Of a stretch of 64,000 nt of DNA, positions 9,168-19,712 are shown in pieces (position 1 is the stretch's first letter; every line of letters begins with the position of its first letter). This DNA comes from Brooklawnia sp963780175. Its GTDB lineage: Bacteria > Actinomycetota > Actinomycetes > Propionibacteriales > Propionibacteriaceae. The stretch lies in the NCBI GenBank assembly GCA_963780175.1, contig CAWAAT010000001.1:1302001-1366000 (forward strand). The letters run 5' to 3'. Under the pieces are notes generated by a model, which ran no database searches, was not told the DNA's origin, and saw only the letters and a list, made by a program, of their open reading frames with translations. The position numbers were made by a program, and so were the translations under genes.

Positions 9168-12100
9168 CGTGCTGACCGATAAGGGTGAGGAGGTCGTCAA
9201 GGGTCGCGACTGGGAACCCCGCGGGCAGTGCATTGTGGATCGCCCTCGCAAGCGCCTTGCGCCTAATCGGGTGTGAGGCCCAGTCATGCTCCTTCTGCCT
9301 CTGGACGGTGTGGAAAACGTCCTCAACGTCGACGACGATGTCCGTCGGCCACGTGAAGTCCACGAGTGCACGTCGTGCGGGCGTGGATGCCCATCCGGGA
9401 TAGGTGCCAATCGGGGCACCCGTGCCGACCTGGGCGGCGAGTGCGACCAAGTCCCCGAGGTAGTCCGCATAGGCGGCAGCATCCTGCTTCTGCTTGTCGA
9501 TGAGGTCGTCGAGCAGCTTGGACATGCTGTCGTAGTACTTCGGGTTCATCGCCCGCTCGTCGACGATCGTGCGGCGGACGTTGTTGATGATCGTCTCGGA
9601 CGCGGCCACGGGGTTGTCCTTGATGCCCTCGGGCAATGAGCTCGAGCGCGCTCATGCCCTTCTCGACGATCAGGTGCACGAGGCCCTGGTCGAGGGTTGC
9701 CACCTTCTCGACAGGGTCGGCCTGGATGTAGGTGTCAAGGAGGGCGCGCATGCCTGCCTCGAACTGTTTCACGTCGATGTTCTCGCCCGCGCCCGCTTCG
9801 ACCTCGTTGCGGACGGCGACGTAGTGCGCCACCACGTCCTTGATCGACTTTGCGTCGGCAGGGGTGAACCCAGCGGCGTCCATCTCGTTGGCGAGCGCGC
9901 CGAACGCGCGCACGAGGGTGGCGACGCTCTTGTACAGCTCGACGCGCTTGGGCTCGTTGGCCTTGATCTGCTCGGCGTCGCCGGGTTCAGACGAGACGAA
10001 GTAGTGCTGGTACTCCAGCGTCCCCTTCGGCGGCTTGACCGGCTCGCACAGCGCGCGGATCTTCTCCAATGCCTCGTCGAGGTCAGCGCGGGCCTGCTTG
10101 ATGCGGTCCTTGAGGAGCCCTTCGACGTCCTCCTTCGCGTAGTCCTCGAACGCGCCGGAGGTGTAGTCGGTGATCGCCTTATCGAGGGACTGGAACAGGT
10201 CGCGGTAGTCGATGACGTAGCCGTAGGTCTTGTCGTCGCCGTCGAGCCGGTTGACGCGGCAGATGGCCTGGAACAGGCCGTGGTCCCGCATCTTCTTGTC
10301 GATGTACAGGTACGTGGCGCTCGGCGCGTCGAAGCCGGTCAGCAGCTTGTCGACGACGATGAGCAGCTGCATCTGTCCGGGCTCGTCGATGAAGCGCTTC
10401 TTGACGTCCTTCTCGAACTCCTCGATCCGGCCGACCGCCTCGTCGGCCGGGCACGCCGAAGTAGTCAGCGAGCATCTTGCGGTAGATCTCGTACTTGCGC
10501 AGTTCCTCTGTGTCGCCCTCGCCGGCGTCCTCCTTGGAGATCGCGGTGGCGTTGGGAACGTAGCTGGAGACGATCGCGCACTTGCCTCGGAACCCGGCCT
10601 GCGAGAACAGCTCATAGAACTTGCACGCCTGGTAGACGCTGTCGCCGACAAGCATCGCGTTACCGCGTCCCGAGACTAGGCGCGGCTGGGTGGCGAAGTC
10701 CAGCAGCACGTCCTGGACGATCATCTCGGCGCGGGCCTTGGCCGAGAAGACCTTCTGCATGGTCCCCCACTTCTGCTTCAGGCGCGCCTTCGACAGATCA
10801 GTCAGTCCCTTGGTCTTGGTGTCGAACCAGGTGTCGACCTGGGTCGAGCCCTTGAGTTCCTGCTCGATGTTGCGCGCCTCGTAGCGCAGGTCGAGCACGA
10901 CGCCGTCCCGCACGGCCTCGTCGAACTTGTAGGTGTGGATGAACGAGCCGAACGTCTCGATGCTCGTCGCTTTGTCCGCCTTCAGCAGAGGCGTGCCGGT
11001 GAAGCCGATGAACATGGCGCCCGGCAGGAGCTGCTTCATGACCCGGTGCATCTTGCCGCTCTGGGTGCGGTGGGCTTCGTCGACGAAGACGAAGAGGTTG
11101 CCCTTCGCGGCGAAGCCGGCCGGGATCCTCGCGTGCAGGTCGGCGAGGAATGCGTCGCTGTCCTTGTCGACCTCAGTTTCGTCGTCGGAGCCGCGGAATT
11201 TGTGCACGAGCGAGCAGATGAGCCACGGGTGTGCCAGGTTGAGCTGGCCGATGAGGTCAGCGCCCGAAGTGGTGCGGTAGATCTTCTCGTTGACGCCACC
11301 GAAGACCTTCTCGATCTGTTCGTCGAGTTCGGTGCGGTCGGTGATGATCAGCACGCGAGCGTCGTCCTGATGCTCACGAATCCACTTCGCGAGCCACACC
11401 ATCGTCAGGCTCTTGCCAGAGCCTTGCGTGTGCCAGATGATGCCGCCCTCGTGGTCGGCAACGCGCTCCTGAGCAGCCTTGACGCCGAAGAACTGGTTGT
11501 GGCGGGCGGTCTTCTTCACCCCGGCGTCGAAGACAATGAAATCGTGGATGAGCTCGAGGAGCCGCTCCTTTGAGCACATCTGGCGCAGCGAGCGATCCAG
11601 CCGGTTCGGCTCGACGCCAGGCTCTTTCCACTCCAGCCAGTACTTCTGCGGTGTTTCGATGACGCCGTACCGAAGGCCCTCGACATCGTTACCCGCGAAC
11701 AGGAGCTGGACAGTGGCGAAGAACGGTCGGACGAAGTGCTGGCTTTGGTTGCCGATGTTCTGCCGGATACCCTCGGTGAGGCTTACGTAGGAGCGCTTCA
11801 GTTCGATTACACCAAGAGCGATGCCGTTGACGTACAGCACGATGTCGGGGCGCTTGGTGTGCTCACCCTTGATCGTGACCTCCTCAGCGACGACGAAGTC
11901 GTTGGCGAGCGGGTTGACCCAGTCGATCGGCCACACGGTCTCCGTCGCGTCGCCGACGTCGCGCTTGACCTTCACGCCGTAACGCAGGAGTTCGTAAAAC
12001 CTGCGGTTGGCGTCGTAGAGCTTCTGCCCCGCTCCAAGGGTTGCCGCGGACAGGAGTTGGGAGACGGCCCGGTTGGTGATCTCCCCGTCGTAGCCCCGGC

Positions 12101-12248
12101 TGGCGAGACTCGCGCGCAGCCGTGCTTCGTCAATGTTCAAGTTGTCCTGGTCCTCACGGTTACCGCCGTAGGTGTAGCCCAGATGCTCACGAAACAGCTT
12201 CACGACGCGGTTCTGCGTCTTCCGTTCAATCTGACCAACGGCGTTCAT
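9154..12248 (-). pseudogene. hsdR: Type I restriction enzyme subunit R (two frameshifts)
   Basis: Three fragments in different frames together give a full HsdR. The N-terminal nuclease shows RPDIVLY...GVIELKRS (PD-ExK). The motor shows WHTQGSGKS (Walker A) and FVFVDEAHRT (DEAH). The helicase C-terminal half continues in a second frame after about 10,451 (ADEAVGRIEEF), and the last 160 residues in a third after about 9,633 (PEGIKDNPVAA). Removing one base at each point gives 3,093 bases, an exact 1,031 codons, so both events are +1 insertions. HsdR translocates and cleaves unmethylated DNA with HsdM and HsdS. The start overlaps the hsdS stop (ATGA). It may be intact in the organism if the indels are assembly errors. 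Confidence 0.88.
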
Positions 12249-13480
12249 GCGGCAATCTCCGAGACCAGCCGGGTTCGCCCTGATAACAATGCCTGCATCA
12301 TCCCCTGCTTGATGTTCCTAGCAGACTCCAGACGACGCTCCAGCGCTGCGATCTCGGCGTCAACGTCGCGGAGGACTCTCGACACAGCCCGTTGTTCATC
12401 GATCCTTGGCATCCGGACGTGGAGTCGCTTGATGATCGTCAAGTTCAACCCTCCGCGGCCACCGTCACCAGCAGACTCCCCCCGCAGTTCGTCATAACGG
12501 GCATCCAGGTTGTAGTACAGAAACTCGGGGTCATGCTCACCGCTGGGCAGGATGCCAGCGATCGACTGGTTGGTCGCGAGTTCAACTTGGGACACGGCTA
12601 CTGTGCCGCGGGTTCTTCCTTGGCCGGCAAGAGCTATGAGCACGCTCCCGACAGGAAGGAGGCGCGCGGCCGACTCGCGGAGCCCGTCGTCAGTGATGCG
12701 TCCAGCTACCTCGGTGATTCTCTTCCTATGGATCTCACCCGAGCTCATCCAGCGAACCCGACCGCCCCAGTACCTCGGGATGGCGGTTGACGGTGTCCCG
12801 CCAGCCTTCACCTCTGCGAAATCTCCAATCGACAGCTCCAGCCACTCGCCGGTGAAGCCGGCGAGGCGGGTGCGCCCGGTCACGAGTTCCTGCATAAGCC
12901 CTTGCTTGATGTCCCGCTTCTTCGCGATCAGCCGCTCGATCAACGAAATCAAGCTTGAAATGTCATCAAGCGCATTCACGACCGCGTGCTGCTCGCTAAG
13001 CGATGGGAGCACAAGCGGCACGCCGTCGAGTACCTGCTGGTTGAGCGTGGCCATTGTGGTGCCAGTGGAGTTCACTACGAGCCACTGCCGGGCCTCTAGA
13101 CGCTGGAGTGCGTAGCCGACGAAGAGCTGATCGATGCCAGAGCCCAAACGAACGCGGATGCCGTCAGAACCTAGGAACCAGCCAGACTGCGCTGGCCGCA
13201 CCGTCGCCGAGCGATCAACAGATCCCTTACGTCCGAAGACGATGTCACCGACCTCCAGCTTGTACTCGGGCAGCCGTTGGAGAACATCCTGCCCGACTCG
13301 TCGAGTTTCTGAATGGACTCGGAAAGCGCCGTAACCCACCTCGCCGACCGATACAACCGGCACACCTGAGGCACTGTACTCGGACGCGCGGAGTGTGGTG
13401 CCGAAGGGCCCGGTGCGGATGCTCCCACGCGTCTCACGGACCAACTCGCCGAGCGTCGTTGTCCTGACGTCGTCCTTCAC
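12245..13480 (-). CDS. hsdS: Type I restriction specificity subunit S
   Basis: 411 residues from a GTG overlapping the hsdM stop (GTGA). Two target-recognition domains (about 10-190 and 210-390) are each closed by a similar helical repeat: LSEQHAVVNALDDI with KRDIKQGLMQELVTGRTRL, then IDEQRAVSRVLRDV with NIKQGMMQALLSGRTRL. That internal duplication is the hallmark of HsdS, which reads the two halves of a bipartite DNA site and holds the HsdM dimer. It is the only intact gene of the operon core. It happens to share a frame with the 5' part of hsdM, so it can be misread as an HsdM-HsdS fusion. Confidence 0.92.
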   Translation of the reverse strand: MKDDVRTTTLGELVRETRGSIRTGPFGTTLRASEYSASGVPVVSVGEVGYGAFRVHSETRRVGQDVLQRLPEYKLEVGDIVFGRKGSVDRSATVRPAQSGWFLGSDGIRVRLGSGIDQLFVGYALQRLEARQWLVVNSTGTTMATLNQQVLDGVPLVLPSLSEQHAVVNALDDISSLISLIERLIAKKRDIKQGLMQELVTGRTRLAGFTGEWLELSIGDFAEVKAGGTPSTAIPRYWGGRVRWMSSGEIHRKRITEVAGRITDDGLRESAARLLPVGSVLIALAGQGRTRGTVAVSQVELATNQSIAGILPSGEHDPEFLYYNLDARYDELRGESAGDGGRGGLNLTIIKRLHVRMPRIDEQRAVSRVLRDVDAEIAALERRLESARNIKQGMMQALLSGRTRLVSEIAA

Positions 13481-15925
13481 TCCAGTACCCCCATCGAGGC
13501 CAAGTGCTGATTGAGACGGGTGCTCAGACGCTGGATCTCCGCGTCGAGCTGGTCGATGGTCGCGCTGTATCTCTCCGCGAGCAGTCGGAGGCGACCGGTG
13601 AATCTCTGAGCCGCTGCAACGAGTTCGTCCGAGATTCCAGCGGCGACAGCGGCGCCCCATTTGTCGTCGATGACGAGGGCCTTGATGTCGTCGGTGGTGA
13701 CCTTGCCGTACTGGGCGAGGGCCTTCGTGTCGAGCTGGGCTACTGCGTCCTTGAGGGCCTTCTTGGCGACAGTCTCGGTGGCGTAGAGCTTCGTCACGAA
13801 ATTCAGCGCGGCGATCTCCTCGGCGTCGGCCTTCTCTGCCTTTGCGTCCCTCAGCCGGTTCTTGACGGTGGTCGCGGTGATCTTGTCGTCCTCGACGGCT
13901 TCCCACAGCAAGCCATCTTCGACGGCGTGCTCCGCGACGTACTCTTCGATGGCTTGGGCGGCGGTCTTCGAGATCTGCGGTGAGCTCGTCCACTTTAGCC
14001 TGATCCGATGCGAAGTAGCGGGCGACGATCAGGTGCGGCGGGATGAGGTCCATCACCCAGCGCTTGGCGTTGGCGCCGGTGCCGAAGACTAGGTGGGCGT
14101 CCTCGTACTTGGTCTTGTTGTTCTTGTCCTTCCAGGTGCGCGCTGCACGCGGCTTGGCGGCGGCGTCCCAGCCTTCGCCGACAATGAGGGCGACGTCGTC
14201 GTGCATCGAGGTGTTCCAGTAGCTCATGAGCTGCTCGTAGACGGCGTACTCGTCGAGGAGTGGATGTGAGCGGAACGCATCCAGCAGCGACTCACCTAAT
14301 CCGGTGGCGAGGTCGTTCGGGCGCGTTGCGCCATCGACACTCTCTAGCGCCGCGCGAGTCCGCGCCCACCAGTGTTCGACCTGACTAGAAGTCGCAGAGC
14401 TGATAGTCCGGTACTGGGTGGAGCCCAAGACGGCCGATTCGATCTCGCTCGCGCTGTCGACCAACTCCGAGTAGCGCTCACGCAGGGGCTTGACAAGTTC
14501 TTCCCGCAGGCCGGGGAAAGCATCCCAGTAGAGCTGGAGGTCACCCAGGTCGCGGTTGGGGATTCCGCCTTGGAGGTGGGCGTGCAAATCCTGGATGTCC
14601 TCCGGCTCAGACGAGTCGATGTAGCGCGAGATGTTGAGGTTGTAGTCGTTCTTCGGGTCCCCAATTTCGCTGTTCGGCACGAAGCGGGAATAGCGGTCGA
14701 CGCTGGCCTGACGGATGTAGGCGTCAACGATCTTGTGCATGTCGCGTGGTCGCAGGCGGTTCTTCGGACCATCCTTCTCAAGGCCCTTGGACGCGTCGAT
14801 CATGAAGATGCCGCTGCGGGTGGCGGCTTCCTTTTTGTCAAGCACGATGAGACAGGCGGGGATGCCGGTGCCGTAGAAGAGGTTCGCGGGCAGGCCGATG
14901 ATCGCTTTGATGTAGCCGCGCTTGACCAGGGACTTGCGAATCGTGGCCTCGGCGTTGCCCCGGAACAGCACGCCGTGGGGCATGACAGTGACGCCGCGGG
15001 CCGTGGACTTCAGCGACTTGACCATGTGCAACAAGAAGGCGTAATCACCGTTCTTGTCGGGCGGAGTGGCGAAGCCATCGAAGCGGCCGAAGTCCTTCTC
15101 CCACCCGTTCGTCCACGTCTTGACGGAGAATGGCGGATTGGCGACGAGGTAGTCAAACGTCATCAATTGCTCGCCGACCAGGAACTCCGGCTTGGTGAGC
15201 GTGTTCCCTTGGCGGATGTCATTGGTCGCGTTGCCGTGGAGGATCATGTTCATCCGCGCTAGCGCCCAGGTCGCGTTGTCGTTCTCCTGACCGTAAATCG
15301 TCAGGCCGTTCGGGGCGGCGTCGGCGGCCTTGATAAGCAAGGAACCTGATCCGCAAGTCGGGTCGTAGAGGGTCGTCGCCTTCGGTGTGTTCGCCGGGAT
15401 CTGGAGCAGTTGCGCCATGACGCGCGACACCTCGGCAGGTGTGTAGAACTGGCCCTTACTCTTGCCGGCCTGGGTGGCGAAGTGGCGCATCAGGTACTCG
15501 TAGGCGTCGCCGAGGAGGTCATCACCCTCGGCACGGGAGCCGGTGAAGTCCATCTCCTGGAAGATCGCGATGAGGTTCGAGACCTTGTCGACGAGGTCCT
15601 TGCCTGAACCGAGCTTGGTCGGGTCGTCGAAGTCGGCATTGTTGACGACCCCCTGGAGGCCGTTCGCGTCGGCCAGCTTCCGGATCGCGACGTTGACCTT
15701 GTCGCCGACGTCTGACTTGCCCTTGAGCGAGATCAAGTAGTCGAATGACGCGTCCGCTGGCACCTCGATGAGTGCAAACGGGTCCGCCTTCGCCTTGTCT
15801 GATACGTACTTCACGAAGAGCATCGTCAGGACGTAGTCCTTGTACTGACTGGCATCCATCGACCCGCGCAGCTCGTCGGCGCTGCTCCACAGCGAGCTGT
15901 ACAGGTCTGACTTCTTGAGCGCCAC
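13477..15925 (-). pseudogene. hsdM: Type I restriction DNA methyltransferase subunit M (one frameshift)
   Basis: The N-terminal part carries the SAM-binding motif LYDPTCGSGSLL and the catalytic NPPF in YLVANPPFSV, typical of N6-adenine HsdM. Near 13,967 the frame breaks; the C-terminal coiled-coil part (AAQAIEEYVAEH ... LNQHLASMGVLE) continues one frame over. Removing one base gives 2,448 bases, 815 codons plus stop. HsdM is the modification subunit and part of the restriction complex. It starts the hsdMSR operon; all junctions overlap by four bases. If the indel is real the system would be both restriction- and methylation-defective. Confidence 0.88.
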
Positions 15926-16583
15926 TACAACCCCATCCGACCAGAGAAACTGTCGTCCAGGTTGCGTGCTCTCGACGCCCTTTGGTTCATGAGTGCTGGG
16001 TCTCCTTGCACGGATTGGGTGCTGCGGTGGTCATTCTGCGTTTCGTCACAGGCTATCGGTGCGGCCGGCCGGGCGCCCTGAGCATCGCGGTGTGCGTCCG
16101 TGATCGTGCCCAAGGGCGACCCAAAGAAGCGCGGGTGTGTCCGCGAGAGGACCGGGAGGCGCCACCGGAGAGCGTGGCGCGCTGCTGTCGGAGGGTGGGC
16201 CAATCTGGACACAGCCAAGTCCTATGACCGCGTCTTCAGCATCGCCCGCGGCCGGGCGACCTGGTCGGGGTCCTACTCGGTGAAGACCCCCACCGGACAC
16301 GACGGCTCTACGCACTCCCATATTCGCATACGCCGCACACCGCGGTGGGCGGCCCGAAGCGCCGCGTGTTGTTGTCGGCGGACCGTCCGTCGACCCTGGG
16401 ACCCCGACGGGAGCGCGGTGGGCGCCGATCACGTGGAGGCCAGGGCAGGGAGGCCGACCAGCAGGTCGCGGCGGTCGCAGTAGGCGTCGTGGGCAACGGG
16501 TGTGGTAAGTCCTGATCCTGGGGGCCTCGACCCTACCTCAGCCACCCCTATCACCCGGCGTGTCGCCCCACCCCACCGTTGGA
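15926..16583. other. Intergenic stretch upstream of hsdM, no confident gene
   Basis: Short Arg- and Pro-rich frames exist on both strands, but none has a convincing start or recognisable motif. The promoter of the hsdMSR operon must lie just right of 15,925. The minus-strand frame ending at 16,429 has a more protein-like tail (DRRDLLVGLPAL), which could be a remnant of another gene. Confidence 0.4.
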
Positions 16584-17027
16584 GTGAAGAGCCCTTATGT
16601 GAGGCTGTTCCACTAGGCCAAGAATCTGGTCGGGCTCGTCGAGGGCATCGCACGCGGAAAGGACCCGGCCGACGAGGTGACGCTGAAGCTGGTGACGGTC
16701 GAGTTCCAGGACGACCCAGTCAAGCGTCAGAAGCAGTACGCGTACCTCCTTCAGATCCAGAAGAGCGCAGGGGTGCTGGGGATCGTCCTCGACGTCGAGT
16801 TCGCCGAGCCCCAGGCCATCCACGACCGGTCGATCACGACCGACACGGGTTGGAAGATCCTGTTGGGCCGCGGCCTCGACGTCTTCCAGCGCATGTCCGA
16901 CAGCCCGTTCGACCTCGCCACCAAGTACCTGAAGTACCGCGAGGTCAAAGGTTTCGGCATCACGTACATTCGCGAGTCGGTGGCGGAGCGCTACGACGCC
17001 GGTGACGGCTCGGCGCCCGGCTCGTGA
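16584..17027 (+). pseudogene. MIT_C-domain gene remnant with in-frame stop
   Basis: The frame reads PYVRLFH, then TAG at 16,614, then AKNLVGLVEGIA, IHDRSITTDTGWKILLGRG, and KGFGITYIRES to the end at 17,027. The DRSI...GWKI.LGRGLDVFQ block is the signature of the MIT C-terminal (phospholipase-D-like) domain. The stop sits where this family commonly has Gln, so CAG to TAG is the simplest change. There is no room for the usual N-terminal domain. I infer a truncated relic, perhaps of a defence gene once paired with the adjacent restriction system. An ATG/GTG-initiated fragment from 16,677 could still be made. Confidence 0.55.
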
Positions 17028-17110
17028 CGGGTTCACGACCGCGACCTGATCGCAGCTGTCCCCGAGTGTGTCCCCGGCTGCGTTAGGTAGGTGGACGCGA
17101 AGGAGCCGTG

Positions 17111-17571
17111 ATGCAGCGGGAGCGTGTGCAGGACCAGTACCCATGGACGTGGGAGCTCCCCCTGGTCGTGATCTGTGCGGTGCTCGTCCTGGGAGTGACG
17201 GTGTGCCAGCTGGGTCGGTCGGTGGCGAACTGGTTCGCCGGCGCTGGCTGGCGGTGGCCAACCCTCGACAGGTGGGTGACCAGCGTCCCAGCCGTGTTAG
17301 CCGGTGACGCCGCCGCCGGGCTGCCCGACGTCCATCAGGTGGCCAGCGCCGACAGCCCTGTGGGGGTGGCTGACCGTCGTCGGCCTGCTCACGATCACCG
17401 CGTCCACCGTCGCCGGCGTGTGGGCGTTGGCGCCAGTGGGGCCCAGGGCGGATGCGCGGCATGGCGTCGATCACCGAAGCCCACGAGCTCCTCGGCGAGG
17501 ACCGGCTGTGGAAGGTGCGGCACGTAGTTCGACCCGACCTCTATCCCCCCAGCCGGAAGGCCCAGCGATGA
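17111..17571 (+). pseudogene. Small transfer membrane protein preceding the coupling protein (two frameshifts)
   Basis: AGGAG lies just upstream of the ATG at 17,111. The first frame encodes MQRERVQDQYPWTWELP with a membrane segment (VVICAVLVLGVTV). After about 17,350 the protein continues in another frame with a second membrane segment (LWGWLTVVGLLTITASTV). After about 17,445 a third frame gives a soluble tail (MASITEAHELLGEDRLW) ending in a TGA that overlaps the coupling-protein ATG. Removing two bases gives 459 bases, 152 codons plus stop. The unit is therefore a two-membrane-segment protein, probably a partner of the VirD4-type ATPase. I know of no named family. Confidence 0.55.
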
Positions 17572-19034
17572 CTGCGACTCAATCTGTCGGGCGAATCCGA
17601 CCCGACCGGGCCAAGCGCTTCGATCCCGCCCAGGTGGGTTGGCGCATCGGCGCCGGTCACCAGCCGAGGTCGGGTGAGCTGTGGTGCCCGTGGGACCGGA
17701 CCGCCGGCGTCATCGGCCCGCAGGGTTCGGGCAAGACGCTGGACCTGCTGACGCCGGCGCTCATCAGCGCCCCTGGCGCCGCGATGGTCACGCTCACCAA
17801 ACCCGACGACCTGCTTCTGTCGCTGCCTGAGCGCTCCAAGGGCGGCCGGCCCTGCGTGGTGCTGGATCCGTTCGGTCTCGTCCCCGGCCTGCCCGAGCTG
17901 GTGTGGGACCCGATCGCCGGGTGTGTCGACCGCATGGTGTCCGAACGCCGAGCGAAGGCGTTCACGGCGGGAACCATCCATGGGACGAGCCACGGGTCGG
18001 GGGACGCCGCGGCTCGGTTCTACGCCGCCGAGGCCGCGAAGGTGCTGATGGCGTACTTCCACGCAGCAGCGCTCACCGGCAAGACCCTGGATGACCTGCT
18101 GGCGTGGGTGGCCAAGCCGTTGTCGACCTCCCAGCCCGAGGAGATCCTGCGGAGACATCCGCACTCCGATCCCTTGTGGGCCGGGCTCCTGCAAGGGGCG
18201 CTGCGCGGTGACGAACGCACGAGCGCGAACACCATCACGACCGTCCAACAGGCCATGTCGCTGTTCTTCCAGGACGACATCCGACGCCGCTGCGTGCCGA
18301 CGGAGGGGCGACCGGCCACCAACGTCGCCGAGGTGCTCCGCAACCGGGGGACCATCTACCTGTTGGGCCGCGAGGACCCGTACGCGTCGGCGTCCCCGTT
18401 GATGACCGCCGTCGCCGAGCACGTCCTCGACACCGCAATCCAGCAGGCAAACGGCAGCCAGTTCGGACGCCTGTGCCCGCCCATGCTGGCCTGCCTGGAC
18501 GAACTGCCCTCCACGGCTCCGCTGCCCACGCTCCGGACGCGGATGGCGAACGAGCGGGCCCTCGGGTTGTCGTTCATCTACGCGGCCCAGACGTTCCGGC
18601 AGTTGGCGGCGATCTTCGGCGAGCAGGAGGCCCGCGCCCTGGTGGGGCTCACCAACGTGCTCGTGTGGTTCGGCGGCTCGAAGGACGTGTCGTTCAACCA
18701 GGAGGTCTCCGACCTGGTCGGACGCGTCCGTGTGCCTCGTTCGTCGTGGCAGATGGGCGGCGGACGCGGGCGCACGATCCACTCCGAGGAGATCCCGATC
18801 CTGCGTCCGGAGGAGCTCCGGCAGTTGCCCGACAAGCAGGCACTCGTGATCGCGGAGAACGCCAGACCGATCATCGCCCGGCTGCACCGGTGCATCGAGG
18901 GACGCGACGGCCAACGGCTCCTGGCCCAACAGCGAGCGCTTCGGGAGCAGCTCGCCGCGGGACGCGCCGAGGGCCGTGACGTGGAGGCCCGTACCGCCGC
19001 CGCCCTCGTGGAAGCGCAACGTCATGGCTGGTGA
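17568..19034 (+). CDS. VirD4/TraG-type coupling protein
   Basis: 488 residues. Walker A is GPQGSGKT at about residue 50, and Walker B is MLACLDELPSTAPL at about 310, as in TraG/VirD4 type IV coupling proteins. The region QTFRQLAAIFGEQEA followed by LVWFGGSKD matches the sensor region of the family. There are no N-terminal membrane helices; these may be supplied by the small membrane protein just upstream, whose stop it overlaps. It recruits the relaxase-DNA complex to the secretion channel. Intact, with a helical Arg-rich C-terminus. Confidence 0.88.
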   Translation: MTATQSVGRIRPDRAKRFDPAQVGWRIGAGHQPRSGELWCPWDRTAGVIGPQGSGKTLDLLTPALISAPGAAMVTLTKPDDLLLSLPERSKGGRPCVVLDPFGLVPGLPELVWDPIAGCVDRMVSERRAKAFTAGTIHGTSHGSGDAAARFYAAEAAKVLMAYFHAAALTGKTLDDLLAWVAKPLSTSQPEEILRRHPHSDPLWAGLLQGALRGDERTSANTITTVQQAMSLFFQDDIRRRCVPTEGRPATNVAEVLRNRGTIYLLGREDPYASASPLMTAVAEHVLDTAIQQANGSQFGRLCPPMLACLDELPSTAPLPTLRTRMANERALGLSFIYAAQTFRQLAAIFGEQEARALVGLTNVLVWFGGSKDVSFNQEVSDLVGRVRVPRSSWQMGGGRGRTIHSEEIPILRPEELRQLPDKQALVIAENARPIIARLHRCIEGRDGQRLLAQQRALREQLAAGRAEGRDVEARTAAALVEAQRHGW

Positions 19035-19671
19035 ACAGGCGACCCAGTCTGGCCCGCTCGTGGTGGGCTTCCCGGCGCCGGGCAGTCGGGTCCAGAAGGC
19101 GTACCACGATCTGTGGGAGGCGCAGAACGGCAGCGAGGAGCGCAAGAAGAAGCTGGGCAACCCCGCCAACCTGCCGCGCCCGTGGGACCCGACCACCTGT
19201 CTTGACCGCGGTCTGCGGTGGGAGGTGTGGCTGTGGCTCGACCAGGTGGCGGAGTGGATCAACACGGAGTACGTGTGGGAGGGCTCGGGAGGCGGGTGCA
19301 TCCCGCACTGCTGGCCGCTGCATCCGCACCTGGTCCACGAGTTGGCCGTGGTGGCCGACCAGCGCCGGCGAGCCGGCCACGCGCCGACGTCGGACGTCCT
19401 CGAGAACTGGCACCGCTACGTCCTGCCCGGCTTCATCGACCGGATGCGGCAGCGGCTCAAGCAGTCCTGCGACGACGACCACCAGCCCTGGCCCAGCCGC
19501 AGCCGCTACACCCGCCACACGAGCGAAGAGGCGTCTGCCCAGCGACTCCGAGCGTTCGAGGTTGACCTGTTCGCACTCGCCCACGACGAGGACGTTCGGC
19601 CCACCCGGCACCAACTCACCCTCCTGGACGGCGGTGACCTGATCGACCCGTCCACCGGTGAGGTCCTCTAG
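19024..19671 (+). CDS. Conserved-looking transfer-region protein of unknown function
   Basis: 215 residues from the ATG at 19,024, which overlaps the end of the coupling-protein gene by 11 bases. The product is soluble and rich in Trp, His and charged residues (RPWDPTTCLDRGLRWEVWLW; CIPHCWPLHPHLVHELAVV). I do not recognise a domain. The DUF4913-type proteins of actinobacterial mobile elements have a similar W-rich N-terminal block, so that is a candidate name. Translational coupling to the VirD4-like gene ties it to conjugation. Confidence 0.65.
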   Translation: MAGEQATQSGPLVVGFPAPGSRVQKAYHDLWEAQNGSEERKKKLGNPANLPRPWDPTTCLDRGLRWEVWLWLDQVAEWINTEYVWEGSGGGCIPHCWPLHPHLVHELAVVADQRRRAGHAPTSDVLENWHRYVLPGFIDRMRQRLKQSCDDDHQPWPSRSRYTRHTSEEASAQRLRAFEVDLFALAHDEDVRPTRHQLTLLDGGDLIDPSTGEVL

Positions 19672-19712
19672 CCTCGATGGTCAACACTCGCCTGGCTGCG
19701 ACTGCGGGCCGC

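Noticed and set aside
8379..9182. Plus-strand frame antisense to the metallopeptidase
   Set aside because: It is a shadow of the minus-strand gene with the zinc motif; the plus frame has no motif and no ribosome binding site.
12245..15925. A single 1,226-residue HsdM-HsdS fusion
   Set aside because: The frame only joins the two by chance: the segment between 13,967 and 13,480 reads as Arg-rich nonsense, while the true HsdM C-terminus lies one frame over and overlaps the hsdS GTG.
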